Shown here one piece after another: positions 1 through 10,698 of a stretch of DNA of 64,000 nucleotides. The DNA is taken from NCBI GenBank assembly GCA_001949185.1, contig BDGG01000014.1, positions 468,161-532,160 on the forward strand. The letters run 5' to 3'. The stretch comes from Ramazzottius varieornatus. Taxonomy: Eukaryota; Tardigrada; Eutardigrada; Parachela; Ramazzottiidae. The notes beneath the pieces are model-generated. The model had not been told where the DNA came from and did not search any database. It was given only the letters and a program-made list of their open reading frames with translations. Made by a program: the position numbers and the translations under genes. Position 1 is the first letter of the stretch; each line of letters begins with the position of its first letter.

Positions 1-1
1 C

Positions 2-430
2 GGATATCCTTATTCGTACATCGGCAAGAATCCTGATCCGAGGTTCGCGCACGACAGACCCGACCTTGTTGATCAGGGGATCGTCCCAGACGTGCTGTTC
101 ATTGCCCACTCAGCACCGTTGGGCATGACTTTCTACAATGGTACAATGTTCCCCAAGGAGTACCAGGGAGATGCCTTTGTGGCGCTGCACGGATCGTCTG
201 ATCGGCAGGAACTGACAGGGTACAAGGTTGTCCGCATCAAGTTCGACAACGGAAAGTTGGTCAAGAACGAGTACGAAGATTTCTTGACTGGATGGCTCAG
301 TAGTCCGGACGACAATAAAGTCTGGGGTCGTCCAGTAGCTGTCGCCGTTGCTGGCGATGGGGCGCTATTAATCAGTGATGATGGGGCAAAGAAAATATGG
401 CGGATTAGTTATTGCGGAGACAAGTGCTAG
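2..430 (+). CDS. PQQ-dependent sorbosone/aldose dehydrogenase-like protein, 3' part (partial)
   Basis: The reading frame is open from base 2 to a TAG at 428-430; the 5' part lies outside the window. The 142 visible residues align end to end with the C-terminal third of the neighbouring gene at 1254-2728. Shared features are GYPYSYIG, PDVLF, HSAPLG, FPKEY, DAFVALHGS, YEDFLTGWL, VWGRPV and the terminus WRISYCG.KC. Both genes are on the + strand, so this is a tandem duplicate. The family is a six-bladed beta-propeller that oxidises sugars or aldehydes with PQQ as cofactor. No splice site is needed in the visible part. Substitutions relative to the neighbour are conservative, so it looks functional. 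Confidence 0.8.
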   Translation, partial: GYPYSYIGKNPDPRFAHDRPDLVDQGIVPDVLFIAHSAPLGMTFYNGTMFPKEYQGDAFVALHGSSDRQELTGYKVVRIKFDNGKLVKNEYEDFLTGWLSSPDDNKVWGRPVAVAVAGDGALLISDDGAKKIWRISYCGDKC

Positions 431-1253
431 AGCAACTGTGGCATTACTAGTTCACTCAGAAATGGCTCAGCTAATGTAACAACAACATCAGCAACGAGCA
501 TTTGTTCCGAATCTACGTTCAGTGGACAACAAGATGTACTGCAGCCGAAGTTCGGTCAGCTTCTTTGATATTGTCTCAAATTTTTCTTATCGAGGGTAGA
601 GGTGATGCATGCGTTCCTGTTTTGTTAGACGTAAAGCACAAGACAAAAACGCTTTCAAAAATGGGTGTCAACAGGAACCAGGCGGACTTAGCGAATCGAA
701 TGTGGGCGTTGACTTGACACTGGGTTTGATTCCTTGCCCGTACTTAAAACGCTCCGCCCATTTTGAAGCTTATTCCGTTATGCACTTTTACCATGCGGTG
801 TGGGGTTTTGACATTTCTAAAAAGTAAACACAACAGAGTATGCGTTAAACAACGATCAGGAGGGTGGATCAGCAGTTTTGTCGCAAGTGTTACCGGAAAG
901 GCGATTGTATGTACTGTACGGATGCATCAATGCTGTATTACTGTATTTTTAGGAAGTGGAACATCTCTAGGCGGTGGCGTTATTGTCCTGGTAGAAACGA
1001 GCGTGAAACAGGTTATATGGTTCCGGAAGCATGGTTAGGCTTCAACGCTGTTTGTTTTGTTTTCTTTTCTCGTGAACAGAAGAAGTCTGCACCTTTGGAC
1101 AATCAGACAGCAGGCTGATAGGTGCACTGGAACACCAGTGCACACGTGTTATCTGGTTTGGGGTTTTCCTTTTACCCGCAACTTTCTGCTTGGATAAACC
1201 GAGTCGTGTACCCTCTTTTCGCTTCGTTTTCTGGGGGCAAATCTAGCGTCAAA
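431..1253. other. intergenic / 5' region between the tandem dehydrogenase genes
   Basis: No convincing gene. Short ORFs on the + strand have no recognisable motif. This stretch must hold the 3' UTR of the first copy and the promoter and 5' UTR of the second. Confidence 0.5.
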
Positions 1254-2728
1254 ATGCGACTGTTCTCGATCTTGGTGTGCCTGATTAACATCTGGAACCC
1301 CAGTTGGTCCCAACAGCTACCAAGGATCAATCAAGTGGACAACCCGCAAACTTACAGCATCGACCCCAATTCACTTCCACCACCTTTTGCCACCAGCAGC
1401 GCACGGCGCGGCAGCCTACAAATCCCACAACCGCATGATGCAACGTTGAATGTCCCTAAAGGCTTCACAGTCAACATCTTCTCCAGCGGAGAATTCCCCA
1501 ATGACTACCAGAAGCCTCGACAAATGGCCCTGACACCCAATGGCGACATCTTCCTCACTGATATGGAAGCCGGTGACGTCTTCGTCCTGCGGGATAACAA
1601 TAATGATGGAGTAGCTGATGAACGCTTTACTTTCGCCACTGGTTTGACTGAGCCTTTCGGCTTGACTTTCAGTGACGGGTTTTTATATGTGGCTGACGTC
1701 CATTCAGTTGTCCGATATCCATACAGATCGGGGCAAACCAAGGCAAGAAGTGCAGCTGAAAAGATTGCAGACCTAACAGATGGTAAGGTGAAATAACTGG
1801 GAACTGGGCAGACAACCACGACCAGACTTGTTTTTTAGGTGGCGCACGTCCTCAGTGATATTGCTGAAATCTTGCGCCGCTTGAAAAGTCGATCTGCTCG
1901 AGTGTTTTTGACGAGCTTTCAGCTGGCGTTTCAGGAACAACGGCTGCTTGTCAAATGCAAGGCTGTTCTTCGTTGAACACAAGTTTCCATTATGATATTG
2001 CAGACAGGGGACACAGCACACGGGACATTAAGTTCTCCTTGGACGGTTCCAAGTTTTTTGTAGCAGTGGGTTCTACTGGCAATGTGAACATCGAGCGTGA
2101 TCCTCTTCGAGCCGCAATCACGAGCTTCAACCCCGACGGCAGCAACCGTCAGACCTACGCTACGGGCCTCCGTAACCCAGTCAGTCTGGCCGTCAACCCC
2201 GTCAACGGCGTTCTGTGGACGTGCGTCAACGAGCGTGACGAAACGGGTGACGACTTGGTTCCCGACTATGCCACTTCGGTGCAAGAAGGGGGCTTCTACG
2301 GCTGGCCATACTCGTACATCGGCCAAAACCCGGATCCCAGAGTCCCGCAGATTAGACCGGACTTGGTCAGCCGAGCCATTGTTCCCGATGTCCTCTTCAC
2401 TTCGCATTCAGCTCCGCTGGGTATTACCTTCTATACTGGTACGCAGTTTCCTAAAGAGTATCATGGGGATGCATTTGTGACGCTGCATGGCTCGTGGAAT
2501 CGCCATAAAATGACGGGTTTTAAAGTTGTGCGCATCAAGTTCCAGAATGGGAAGGTGATCAGGAACGAGTACGAGGATTTCTTGACTGGCTGGCTGAGAA
2601 GTGCCGATGACAACACAGTTTGGGGTCGTCCAGTTGGTGTCGTGGTTGCGGCCGATGGGTCCTTGCTGGTCAGTGATGACGGTGCAAAGAAAATATGGCG
2701 GATTAGTTATTGCGGAAATAATTGCTGA
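1254..2728 (+). CDS. secreted PQQ-dependent sorbosone dehydrogenase-like protein (417 aa, 2 exons)
   Basis: Exons 1254-1782 and 2004-2728 join at a phase-1 junction (GATG|gtaagg ... attgcag|AC) to give 417 codons plus stop. The start at 1254 was chosen because it opens directly on a signal peptide (about residues 1-20, ending SWSQ); an upstream in-frame start at 1122 would bury it. After the signal come beta-propeller features: VPKGFTVNIF, RQMALTPNGDIF (about 90), a conserved His near residue 180 (RGHSTRDIKFS), GLRNP (231-235), NERDETGDDLVPDY (about 252-265), FYGWPY, HGSWNR and VWGRPVGV. These match the L-sorbosone dehydrogenase / AA12 and aldose sugar dehydrogenase group, which binds PQQ and is mainly bacterial and fungal. 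A secreted sugar-oxidising role is inferred. A short GTGGCGCAC palindrome lies in the intron. Confidence 0.85.
1837..1886. repeat. short GTGGCGCAC palindromic element, copy A (intronic)
   Basis: The segment opens with AGGTGGCGCACG and closes with GCGCCGCTTGAAAA, with a CAGTGATATTGCTG core. It is a diverged copy of the hairpin element seen at 47199, 47275, 54578, 54656, 55549 and 56166. It lies wholly inside the dehydrogenase intron. Confidence 0.6.
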
Positions 2729-3177
2729 TACTTTTTTGGTTCTACTGGCAGATACCTTGCGTAATTGCGGCATGATGAACGGTTTACGTTTAATGTTGCG
2801 AATGGAATGTTCCATTTTACAAAACATGGCACGATGGGACTATATTGCTAGAATCGGACAATCATAAGTCATAACTCGTCTAGGCAGTTTCCTTGTCCTT
2901 CTATAAATGCAGTATCATGGTACTGAAGAGACGGTAACACCAGACACTTCTTTCGGCTTGTTTACTGGTTGTTGAGCCGACAATAAAAGATCAGCGGTGG
3001 AAGGAAATATTCTCCGGCTATAAAACGTATGAATCAAGTCCGCCGACTCTCGAAGACCGAACGACAGAAAATAAAATGAAAGCCGGGTGGGAGTGCTGAT
3101 TGCAACAGAATAAGCGGATGGATTACTGCTCGTCAGTGATGAAGCGCGAGCCAAAACTTTGGCGTTATCAGCTAGTT
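2729..3177. other. intergenic, nothing recognised
   Basis: 3' flank of the dehydrogenase. Short ORFs only; no homology or repeat structure seen. Confidence 0.5.
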
Positions 3178-3955
3178 GCTGCTACTAACAAAGGATTTAC
3201 GCCAGGCTGTCCAATCTGATCTCAAACAAATACGAAAGATAGAAGAGAGTTTGCTCCATACACTGAGATAGACTGAATCGGCGGTATAAAATCCTGGAAA
3301 ACACCGCAGGAAGCGGAAGTGACGTCAAAATTCAGGGCGGATCATCAGTGTGATAGTAAATCAACCGATGTGATTGTTCACTGGTTGATTTCATATTGAT
3401 CGATCCCGTTGCACTCCGCATGGTTGATTTTGATATCCATTAACTCTGGAGTAAGAACAGAAGCTGATGGATAATCTCACTGCAATGTTTTGTCGTGTTA
3501 ACGGCAATGATACTTTGACCAGTGTCTTCAGCTGCTTATCAGCCTCGCTTGGTTGATCGTCCAGTTGGAAGAACTGCTTGTAGTCGTCCTCCAGAAGCTT
3601 CAGAAGATTCAACGGATTGACGGAATCCATAGCGGCCAAGTGTGGAGGTCACTCAGTAACGGAACGAAGAAGGTAAGAGCAAAGAAGGAACAGGTACAAC
3701 AGAACGGGAAACTGCAAGTGCAGCGGGATCAATCAATATGAAATCAACCAGTAGGCAACCAAATCGGTTGATTTACTATCACACTGATGATCCGCCCTGA
3801 ATTTGACGTCGCTTGCGCTTCCCGCGGTGTTTTCCAGGATTTTATTCCGCCGATTCAGTCTATCTCAGTGCGTGGAGCAAACTCTCCTCTATCTTTCTGT
3901 CGTATTTGTTTGAAGATGAGAGTAAACAGACTGGCGTAAATCCCTTGTCAGTAAC
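3178..3955. mobile_element. foldback element with arms of about 240 bp (family FB-1, copy 1)
   Basis: The left arm (about 3178-3418) and the right arm (about 3715-3955) are inverted copies. AAGGATTTACGCC, AAACAAATACGA, ATCCTGGAAAACACCGC, GAAGCG, GACGTCA, CAGGGCGGATCATCAGTGTG and TTGATTTCATATTGAT all recur as reverse complement on the right. Identity is roughly 85 percent by eye. The interior of about 295 bp has an ORF on the minus strand (start 3639) reading MAAMDSVNPLNLLKLLEDD, which looks more protein-like than chance and could be a captured exon. No transposase is present. The same arm sequence occurs in the element at 39826-40275. Confidence 0.75.
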
Positions 3956-5373
3956 CATAATAGTATCAGTGGAACTGCTGAGTTGAAATGGGTTTAGTCA
4001 AATGGAAAACGGATTTTTCGCGATAGTTCCGAATATCGCTTTTTCAACGCAGGGTTGTGAAGAAAATTCGGAATCTTCAACGGTACCAAAGTGTCAGGAA
4101 ATGGCATGATTAGACTTCAAGTAATTTACCTCCAACCCTCCTAGGAAAGTCGGGAATAAAATTAATTTCTTACAATATCGAACAAACAGTTCCATTCCAC
4201 TCAAATTGACACGCTTTTCGAATGATACATGTTCGGGGATGAAAATGCTCCTGAAGCGAGATATCGCACATCACGTGACCAACAACTCCACATTCACCAA
4301 ATCATTTAAAAACATGCCACCTAGGACAACTTTTGACGTCGATTTCGATACGTATGCTAGTGGTCTGCCGCGAGATCTCTCGCATCTGAAATAGGGTCTT
4401 ATGGAGGGTTAGAGGTTAGATACCCCCGCCTGCTGTGGTAGCTCTTTAGTGTCGCTCCTCGAGCAAGGAAACGCACTGGATGTAAATTTTGAAAGAATTT
4501 GCACCTCTGTGGTATTTTACAATGGTTAGTTCTACCTACCTTGTATGGCATCACAGAATTCACACATGACGTCACTGTAGGCGTCAAGTTTAACCCAGTG
4601 CAGACAGCAGTTCCTACCCGTCTCTTAGGAGGGGCTTTACGTGATGGATGACGCCATAGGTGAAGTCTATGAAGTAGTGGAATACTGGACCCCAATTTTC
4701 TTCCTTCCATAACTATTTCACTAGTCGTCGGACAGGACTTCTGTCACGTATCTTCAAAAGGCCATTAACTTTCCCATAAACCTACACCATTATCTTCAGT
4801 TAGACACCTGAACGCAAAATCTGAAAATGCGTCTCCTGAACAATTTGGAAAACTTTGAAAATCCGTCTTTTATTTGACAAAACCCAAATAATCTGGCAAT
4901 AAACATGTGCAGCCAAACAAAAATTGTTGTTGGCCGAGTTTCCGCTCAATGTTATGACGATGGAGAGCTTGACTTGAAAACCAAACTTTGTCGGACAGTG
5001 CTTGAACAAGCTGTCGACTTTTGCAAAATTTTCAGCCCGGTTACCAGGAGCAAAACTTGCGAATTTGGTTCCGTGCATCGGTGTTATTTTAATCATTATA
5101 ATAGGAAATCGATATTAATAATTAAAATCGTTTTAATTCTGCGGGTTGGTGTTCGTTTGATTGATTGACCCATAATAGGAAATCGAATTTTAATTTTGAT
5201 AATTACAATTCGTCAGCGATAATTAATTTTACTTGCAGTCAGCTGATCACGTAGACTTAACATTAGCACGTGACTTTTAATAATTTTAGTTGCATAGTAA
5301 AATAACACTGGCGTGCATTACAAAGCTTTAAGCTCTTCTTCCAGCCCACTGATGACGTAGTGGGGGCAGTCCA
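3956..5373. other. intergenic, AT-rich in its right half
   Basis: No gene recognised. At about 5090-5220 an AT-rich stretch contains two near-copies of ATAATAGGAAATCGA followed by TTTTAAT-rich sequence. ORFs are short and featureless. Confidence 0.4.
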
Positions 5374-5381
5374 CCTCGTAC

Positions 5382-5797
5382 TAGAGCACTGGGCCGCAGG
5401 TCCAAAAGTACGCTGTAACTGTGCTGCGCACATTACCAGGGCGCTGTACGCTGTGCTGTGCTGCACAACTTTCATGCCCAGTGGCTAAGCAGCTGTGCTG
5501 CAGATGCACCTTGACCTGGTGCAACTGCGCGGAACGCCGATGTATTGACGTGGTTTGTAATTCAGTCACGCGAAATCGGTAGTCAACCTGGAGAACGTTG
5601 CCCTAAAGTACGGCAAAGCTGAGACGGCTGACGTTCGAATGCCCAAAAACTGTAATTTTTGTTAGGTTTCGGTATGTGCATCTGTGCGGTAGTCTATGTC
5701 TTTCTGCTGTATGCTGTGCCGCACAAATTTCGTCAGTTCACGCGCTGCAGCTGTGCTGCAGTACAGCACATCGCATGCGGCCAGATTCCGTGCTCTA
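5382..5797. mobile_element. hAT-like MITE, copy 1 (416 bp)
   Basis: The ends are TAGAGCAC and GTGCTCTA, a terminal inverted repeat extended by GGCCGCA (left) and its complement (right). The flanks read CCTCGTAC (5374-5381) and TCTCGTAC (5798-5805), an 8-bp target duplication with one mismatch. Eight-bp duplications and TAGAG-type ends are typical of hAT transposons. The interior is rich in CTGTGCTG runs and has no transposase. A nearly identical copy is at 17444-17880. Confidence 0.75.
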
Positions 5798-5969
5798 TCT
5801 CGTACGTGCAGTCGGCAACACGAGAGACAGTCACAACTCAACAATCAAGCTATCGCAACTTTGGGACCCATTTTCGCATTTCCGGCTGTCTCACTCAATG
5901 ACACTCATCCATAAAATCGGTCTGATATCATAGTCTTCCAGTTTACTTTTGTGCATTCCGCAAAGCAAG

Positions 5970-8132
5970 ATGGCTTTCTCCTCCAGAATCCTCAAATTTG
6001 CCTCGCTCAGAGTAATCGTGAGGCAGATTCATAATGCGACTATCAGCCGTCCGGCTGGCTTTCCAGAATCCACCAGGACGATCGACGAAAGTAAGTGCCG
6101 TCATAACAATATGGGCCAGCGGCAGAGTAGATTAATAAGGCGGGGCTAGTTGGGAAATATGGAACGGGAACAAGGAGAAAATTATCTGCAGTCGCCCAAT
6201 CAAGATTGTCCAAGTCGAAGGTTTTGCTCGCTGATTGTTCATTTACGAATATTCTTTAATTTCATGTCCCGCTTCATATGGTGTTATCTGTCCACGCCTT
6301 ACCGATCTACGCTGCCGCTGGCCCATATTATGGTGAACACCTGTCTACCTGTCTTTATTTTCAGTGCGAGAAAATATGAGAAATCTGGTTGGTACACCCA
6401 CAACTTTCAAGTAAAGCGATCCAGCTGCACCTTGGCTGTTTGCGGTCACGAGAAAAGAATATTCAGCGTAAATGCTCTCTGTTGTAGGGAGTCGACAAGA
6501 ATCCAGCATGCCGTTACACCTCTTGCTGAGAGTCAGGACGAGCTACCTCCTCGCCGTTTGTTCGACAGCTATGATGAAATTATCATTCCACTCAAAGACA
6601 ATGTTACGAAACGAGAGGAATACTACAATGCCTTCCACAAAGTCAGATTTGGTCGACTGCTTGAGGATCTCGATATGTTTGCAGGTGCGTGTCTCGTATT
6701 CATATATCAGGCAGTGCGCTCAATGCTGCTAGACCGATGCGCCGTTACATCGCAGCACCAACCTACACACCGTTTCTGTTTTGTAGTGTGGCTCACGTAC
6801 AAACATACGCTCTCAACGGAAGATATGGCGACTGCTCGTTCCCCCATGGGAATCGTTACTGGAATGGTGGACAGGATTGACGTGGAGACTAGGGATATTT
6901 CCGTTGAGAAAGATATCATGTTACGGGGGTTGGTAACATGGGTTGGGCAGTCATCAGCTGAGACGCTGCTTTTGATGGAGCAACCTAATGATCAAGGAGA
7001 ATGGGTAAAGTTACTGGAGGCGAGGTTTGTCCTCGTGGCTCGAGATCCTAAGACTAGCCGGTAAGATGTTCAAGCCTTAGTGACCTAAGCGTGTTTTCGA
7101 AACTGGATGCTATTTTGCAGGAAAGCCTTGCTGAATCCATTGGTACCGTCGGGCAAGGAAGAAGAGCTCCTCAACACCGAAGCTACCGGTATGCTTATCA
7201 GATATTTTTTTGCTTTGGCCAGCTTTATTGAATTTCGTTTCACAGGAAGTTATACCAGGAGGAGGCAATGGATGGAGGAGTCATTATTCAAGATGCCTCC
7301 CAATGCTGATGAAACTAAACTCATCCATGACAAGTTTTTGCAGACGGTCGACCCAAGGTACGGTGGAAAAATCGCGTGGTAAAATATTTTCAGCGCATCT
7401 CATAATAAAAATTTTCCTCTTTTACAGGGAGTCAGTTTTCTCGTACAGAGTGAAGCCGGCCAACTCAGAATGGTTGTCTGACGCGGTACTGAAGAACGTG
7501 CATATTTGCCATCCTCAAAGCCGTAATATATACGGCAAAGTCTTTGGTGGATTTCTGATGCGCAATGCTTTCGAGCTTGCCTGGGTGAACGCTTACATGT
7601 ACTGGTAAGGTTGATCTCTTTCTCCGGGTTTTCTTCCACTTATTTGCTGCGTTCGAACTGGGTCTTGTCTTTTTTTACAGTGGATCGCGACCGTTAACCT
7701 TGACTGTCGACGATATTAAATTTCGGCGACCGGTCGAAATCGGTTCCATACTTCTGATGTCGGCCAGGGTAAGTTTAATGTACCGTGGAGGTTAAACCTC
7801 TCTTGTTTTCCTAAAAATTATGGGTGGAGGAACAAGGAACCGATGGGTTGTAGTTGGTGTATACGGAAGGTCCGCACATGCAAATACGCGTTCACGCCGA
7901 AGTGATCGATCCACAAACACGAAAGCGAGAAACGACCAACACCTTTTACTTTACCTTCCGTGACGCCACGGGCAAAGCCGTGAAAATCATTATGCCTAAG
8001 ACGTACTCTGATGCCATGATGTACTTGACTGGCAGGAGACACTTTGCCGCCTCGAAACATTACCAAAGGTTGATCGAACTCGCCAAACCTGATGGAGACG
8101 GTGCACCAGATAAGGCCGGTCGAGAATTTTGA
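5970..8132 (+). CDS. ACOT9: acyl-CoA thioesterase 9, mitochondrial (453 aa, 9 exons)
   Basis: It hydrolyses acyl-CoA to free acid and CoA in mitochondria. Exons: 5970-6090, 6365-6410, 6488-6684, 6787-7060, 7121-7188, 7246-7357, about 7428-7604, 7681-7768 and 7854-8132. All junctions are GT-AG and keep frame, giving 454 codons with the TGA at 8130. The N-terminus (MAFSSRILKFASLRVIVRQI) is a plausible mitochondrial presequence. ACOT9 landmarks follow: LPPRR, VRFGRLLEDLD, SPMGIVTGMVDRID and WVGQSS in the first hotdog domain, then NPLVPS, ICHPQSRNIYGKVFGGFLMR, ELAW, GSRPLTLTVDDI, RPVEIGS and KTYSDAMMYL.GRRHF in the second. Length matches the family. It is convergent with the lipocalin gene. Confidence 0.95.
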
Positions 8133-8437
8133 ATGCCTCTAGTCTGGTCGTTGGTTTTGTGATCTCGTACTTGTGTTCGTTTCTTCCGGTTCGAGTCTGC
8201 AGCGTGCAGCGTTCCTTTGTAGTTTTGTGATGCTAGAATAGGTGAAAGTTTTACAGGGTCTCATTCCCAAGTCTTAACCTCATGAAAACAATTTACGCTG
8301 AATTTTTGTTTACGGGCCCGATGGAAATCGTCCCTCAAACGAGGGATATAAACATCTTGTTCGATAACAGTACCATAGCCATTAATTTCAGCCTCTTCAG
8401 TCTACAGTTAGATCGTGTGTCTTGAGGGAATACGGTG

Positions 8438-9426
8438 TCAAGCGGCTCCGGGTTGTGGCGCAGCCGGCCTTGGAGCACCAGGAGCAGGTGCGCCAGGCAC
8501 AACAGGAGCTTCTTGAGATGGTGCGCCAGGCATCGGCGCGCTTGGCGCTGCAGCTCCTCCATTGTTGGCCTGAACTTCCTTCTTGACCGCTTCGATCTTT
8601 GCGGTGAAGGGAACTGGTGGTACAGCTTCTGAGTCTTTGCAGGGTGGGAAAGGCATCTTGGTTGTGTCCCAGACAGTGAAGTGGAGGTCCATATCGGCGA
8701 AGCAGTACTTGTTCAACTGCCTATTGATGGCGCTCTTTATGTAAGCCTTGGTCGCGGCGTCCAGTTTAGGCGGCATGACGCGCGTATTGACGAAGAACAT
8801 AGGAACGTCGCAGAGGTTAAAGGTGGCGTTGGCGTTGGGTTTCAAGCAACGGGTCGTGATTTCCACCATTGTGTAGTCGGTGAAGAGAATGGCGAAACTG
8901 CCCTTACCTGTGAAACAATGTAAGGTTTACTTTAGGAGGGACAAGAAATGGTGCGCCACTCACTGGAGTTTGTGGCGGTGCTGGTTCGCCACGCTTCACT
9001 GAGCTTCATGCCGGTGCCGGTGAAATCGGCGGTTTGGAAAATGGGGAAACAACTGTAAGGTTCAGTCGGTTTAAGGTTGAAGACGAGAGACTGACTGCGC
9101 CACTCCATGGCGACAACCAGGGGGTTCTTGGTGCGTGTTCCCAGGACCGTGTAGGTGTTGACGGCGTTGGCGTCGTCAATGCCCGGCGTAACGTACATGT
9201 ACTCGTACCACGTTCCCGCCATCTGCAATGGAGGTGAGGCTGGACAATTTACAAGGAAGTGGGAGGTATAAGTATAGGATCTTTATACAGTACCAACCTT
9301 TTCCACCTCGAGACCGTTCATGCCAGGAATATCCAGCGGTATGCCGCATTTCTTTGTTGACATTCGTTGCCCGCGTGTTATAGATATGAAAAGCACAGAT
9401 GCAAGCACGGCGAACGAGAGCGCCAT
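8438..9426 (-). CDS. secreted lipocalin with a Pro/Ala-rich tail (285 aa, 3 exons)
   Basis: Exons on the minus strand: 9426-9298, 9222-8964 and 8907-8438, with junctions in frame (286 codons with stop). The start at 9426 opens on a signal peptide (MALSFAVLASVLFISITRG); the in-frame ATG at 9492 would place extra sequence before it. The lipocalin signature GTWYEY begins at residue 46. The second lipocalin motif appears as FAILFTDYT (about 134-142). Several cysteines (CGIP, YSCF, RCLK, NLCD, KYCF, PPCK) could form disulfides. Lipocalins bind small hydrophobic ligands in a beta-barrel. The last 40 residues or so are repeats of APxPGAP type and are probably disordered. The family call is firm; the ligand is unknown. 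Confidence 0.8.
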
Positions 9427-10698
9427 CCTGGGACTTTTAGGAACAAAATCTACAAAGCAAAGAAAACTCGAAATAGAAATTTGTGGTGGCAAAAATGAGA
9501 GGAACCTTACAGACAGGTAATGTTTTATACATACTCGGCCACGGGAGGTACATCATCAGTATGCAACAAACTTTGCGAGGTCACGCTGACGTGCACGATA
9601 TTCATGCTCGAAGTAGCTACACGACACTGTTGAGGGAAAGTTGCAAATCTGGCAAATCTTGGTGTCTCACATCTTGAGATTTTCCGGCAATTGACGTCAC
9701 CCGTTTGCTGTGCACTGCAAAGTTATGGAAGAACGGCTGCCCATCATTCCAAAAATCGATGACCAAAGGCTTGCAACAGGACAACGCAGTAGACGCGCAT
9801 TGTTGTGTCGCTTGAAATTGAGAAAGCTGTATTTCACGGTAATTTGCCAGGCGGAAGAGAGACATGAAGGATCGTATCCTGCGATAAGATCAAGGAGGCC
9901 GTACGCGTGTTGGCTGGCCCATAAAAGGTGATATGTCGGAGCAGAAACGTAGTACACGAACGACGGGATATCATAGGTCAGTAGCTTGTCATATTAGCTT
10001 GCTATTTTACCGGAACGCGCACACCTTCAACAGTTCAAGCTAGTCTAAGGCTTCTTCGGGAGAAAGCTGGGCTCCTGCTCACCCGCTTCAGGTAAAGCTG
10101 GGCTCCTGCTCACCTTTCAGCCACTGGTCAAACCTCTGGTTTGAGTGCCAAGCGTGCCAACTTGGAATGTACGCGTATCTGAATGTTCCCTAGATCCTCA
10201 TTCCTCATGTCAAAAATGGGCCAGAAAGTCGCCATGACCAAAAGCGCCAGTTAGCAAAAACCAGCGACTGTTGTTATGGCGTTAACCCGCGTTTGGTATG
10301 AATAGTTATTAGGTGCCGAAGTACCGTATGACTTGTTTAGTCGGCGTAAGGGCTGACAGGATTGTTCTGCTCGACCTTGAGTGCTTATCGTGAGCACATA
10401 CTAGGATCATAAAGCGAGGCAATTCACTATGGTGTACTAAGTAAACTCTGTGAATTATATTGCTACAGCACAAATATCTAATTGTAGGCGTGATCTTCCG
10501 TGTCCTTCCTGTAATCTTTGGCCAATCTTGAGTACGCAGAATCCTGCAATTCCCTTTAGAAAAATATTTACAAGAGGCAGAAGTGGATGTTGTAGTACTG
10601 GTCATATGTAAATCACAAATGTGGCGGTAGCAAAGACGATCAGACACCAGTTCGAGCCAGGCGTTGAGGGCGACGCGGACAATGGATGGAAGCTTTCC
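9427..10698. other. intergenic between lipocalin and GPCR 1
   Basis: Nothing coding recognised. At 10064-10114 the 21-mer AAAGCTGGGCTCCTGCTCACC (written here as AAAGCTGGGC + TCCTGCTCACC) is present twice in tandem with a short spacer. Confidence 0.4.

Noticed and set aside
1505-1819. Long antisense ORFs opposite the dehydrogenase, lipocalin and GPCR genes
   Set aside because: They are mirror frames of strongly coding strands and carry no motifs.
8932-8963. GTGGCGCAC word in lipocalin intron 2 as an eighth palindrome copy
   Set aside because: Only one arm is present (GAGTGGCGCACCA) and no matching right arm follows; the same applies to 29483-29493 and 58318-58326.
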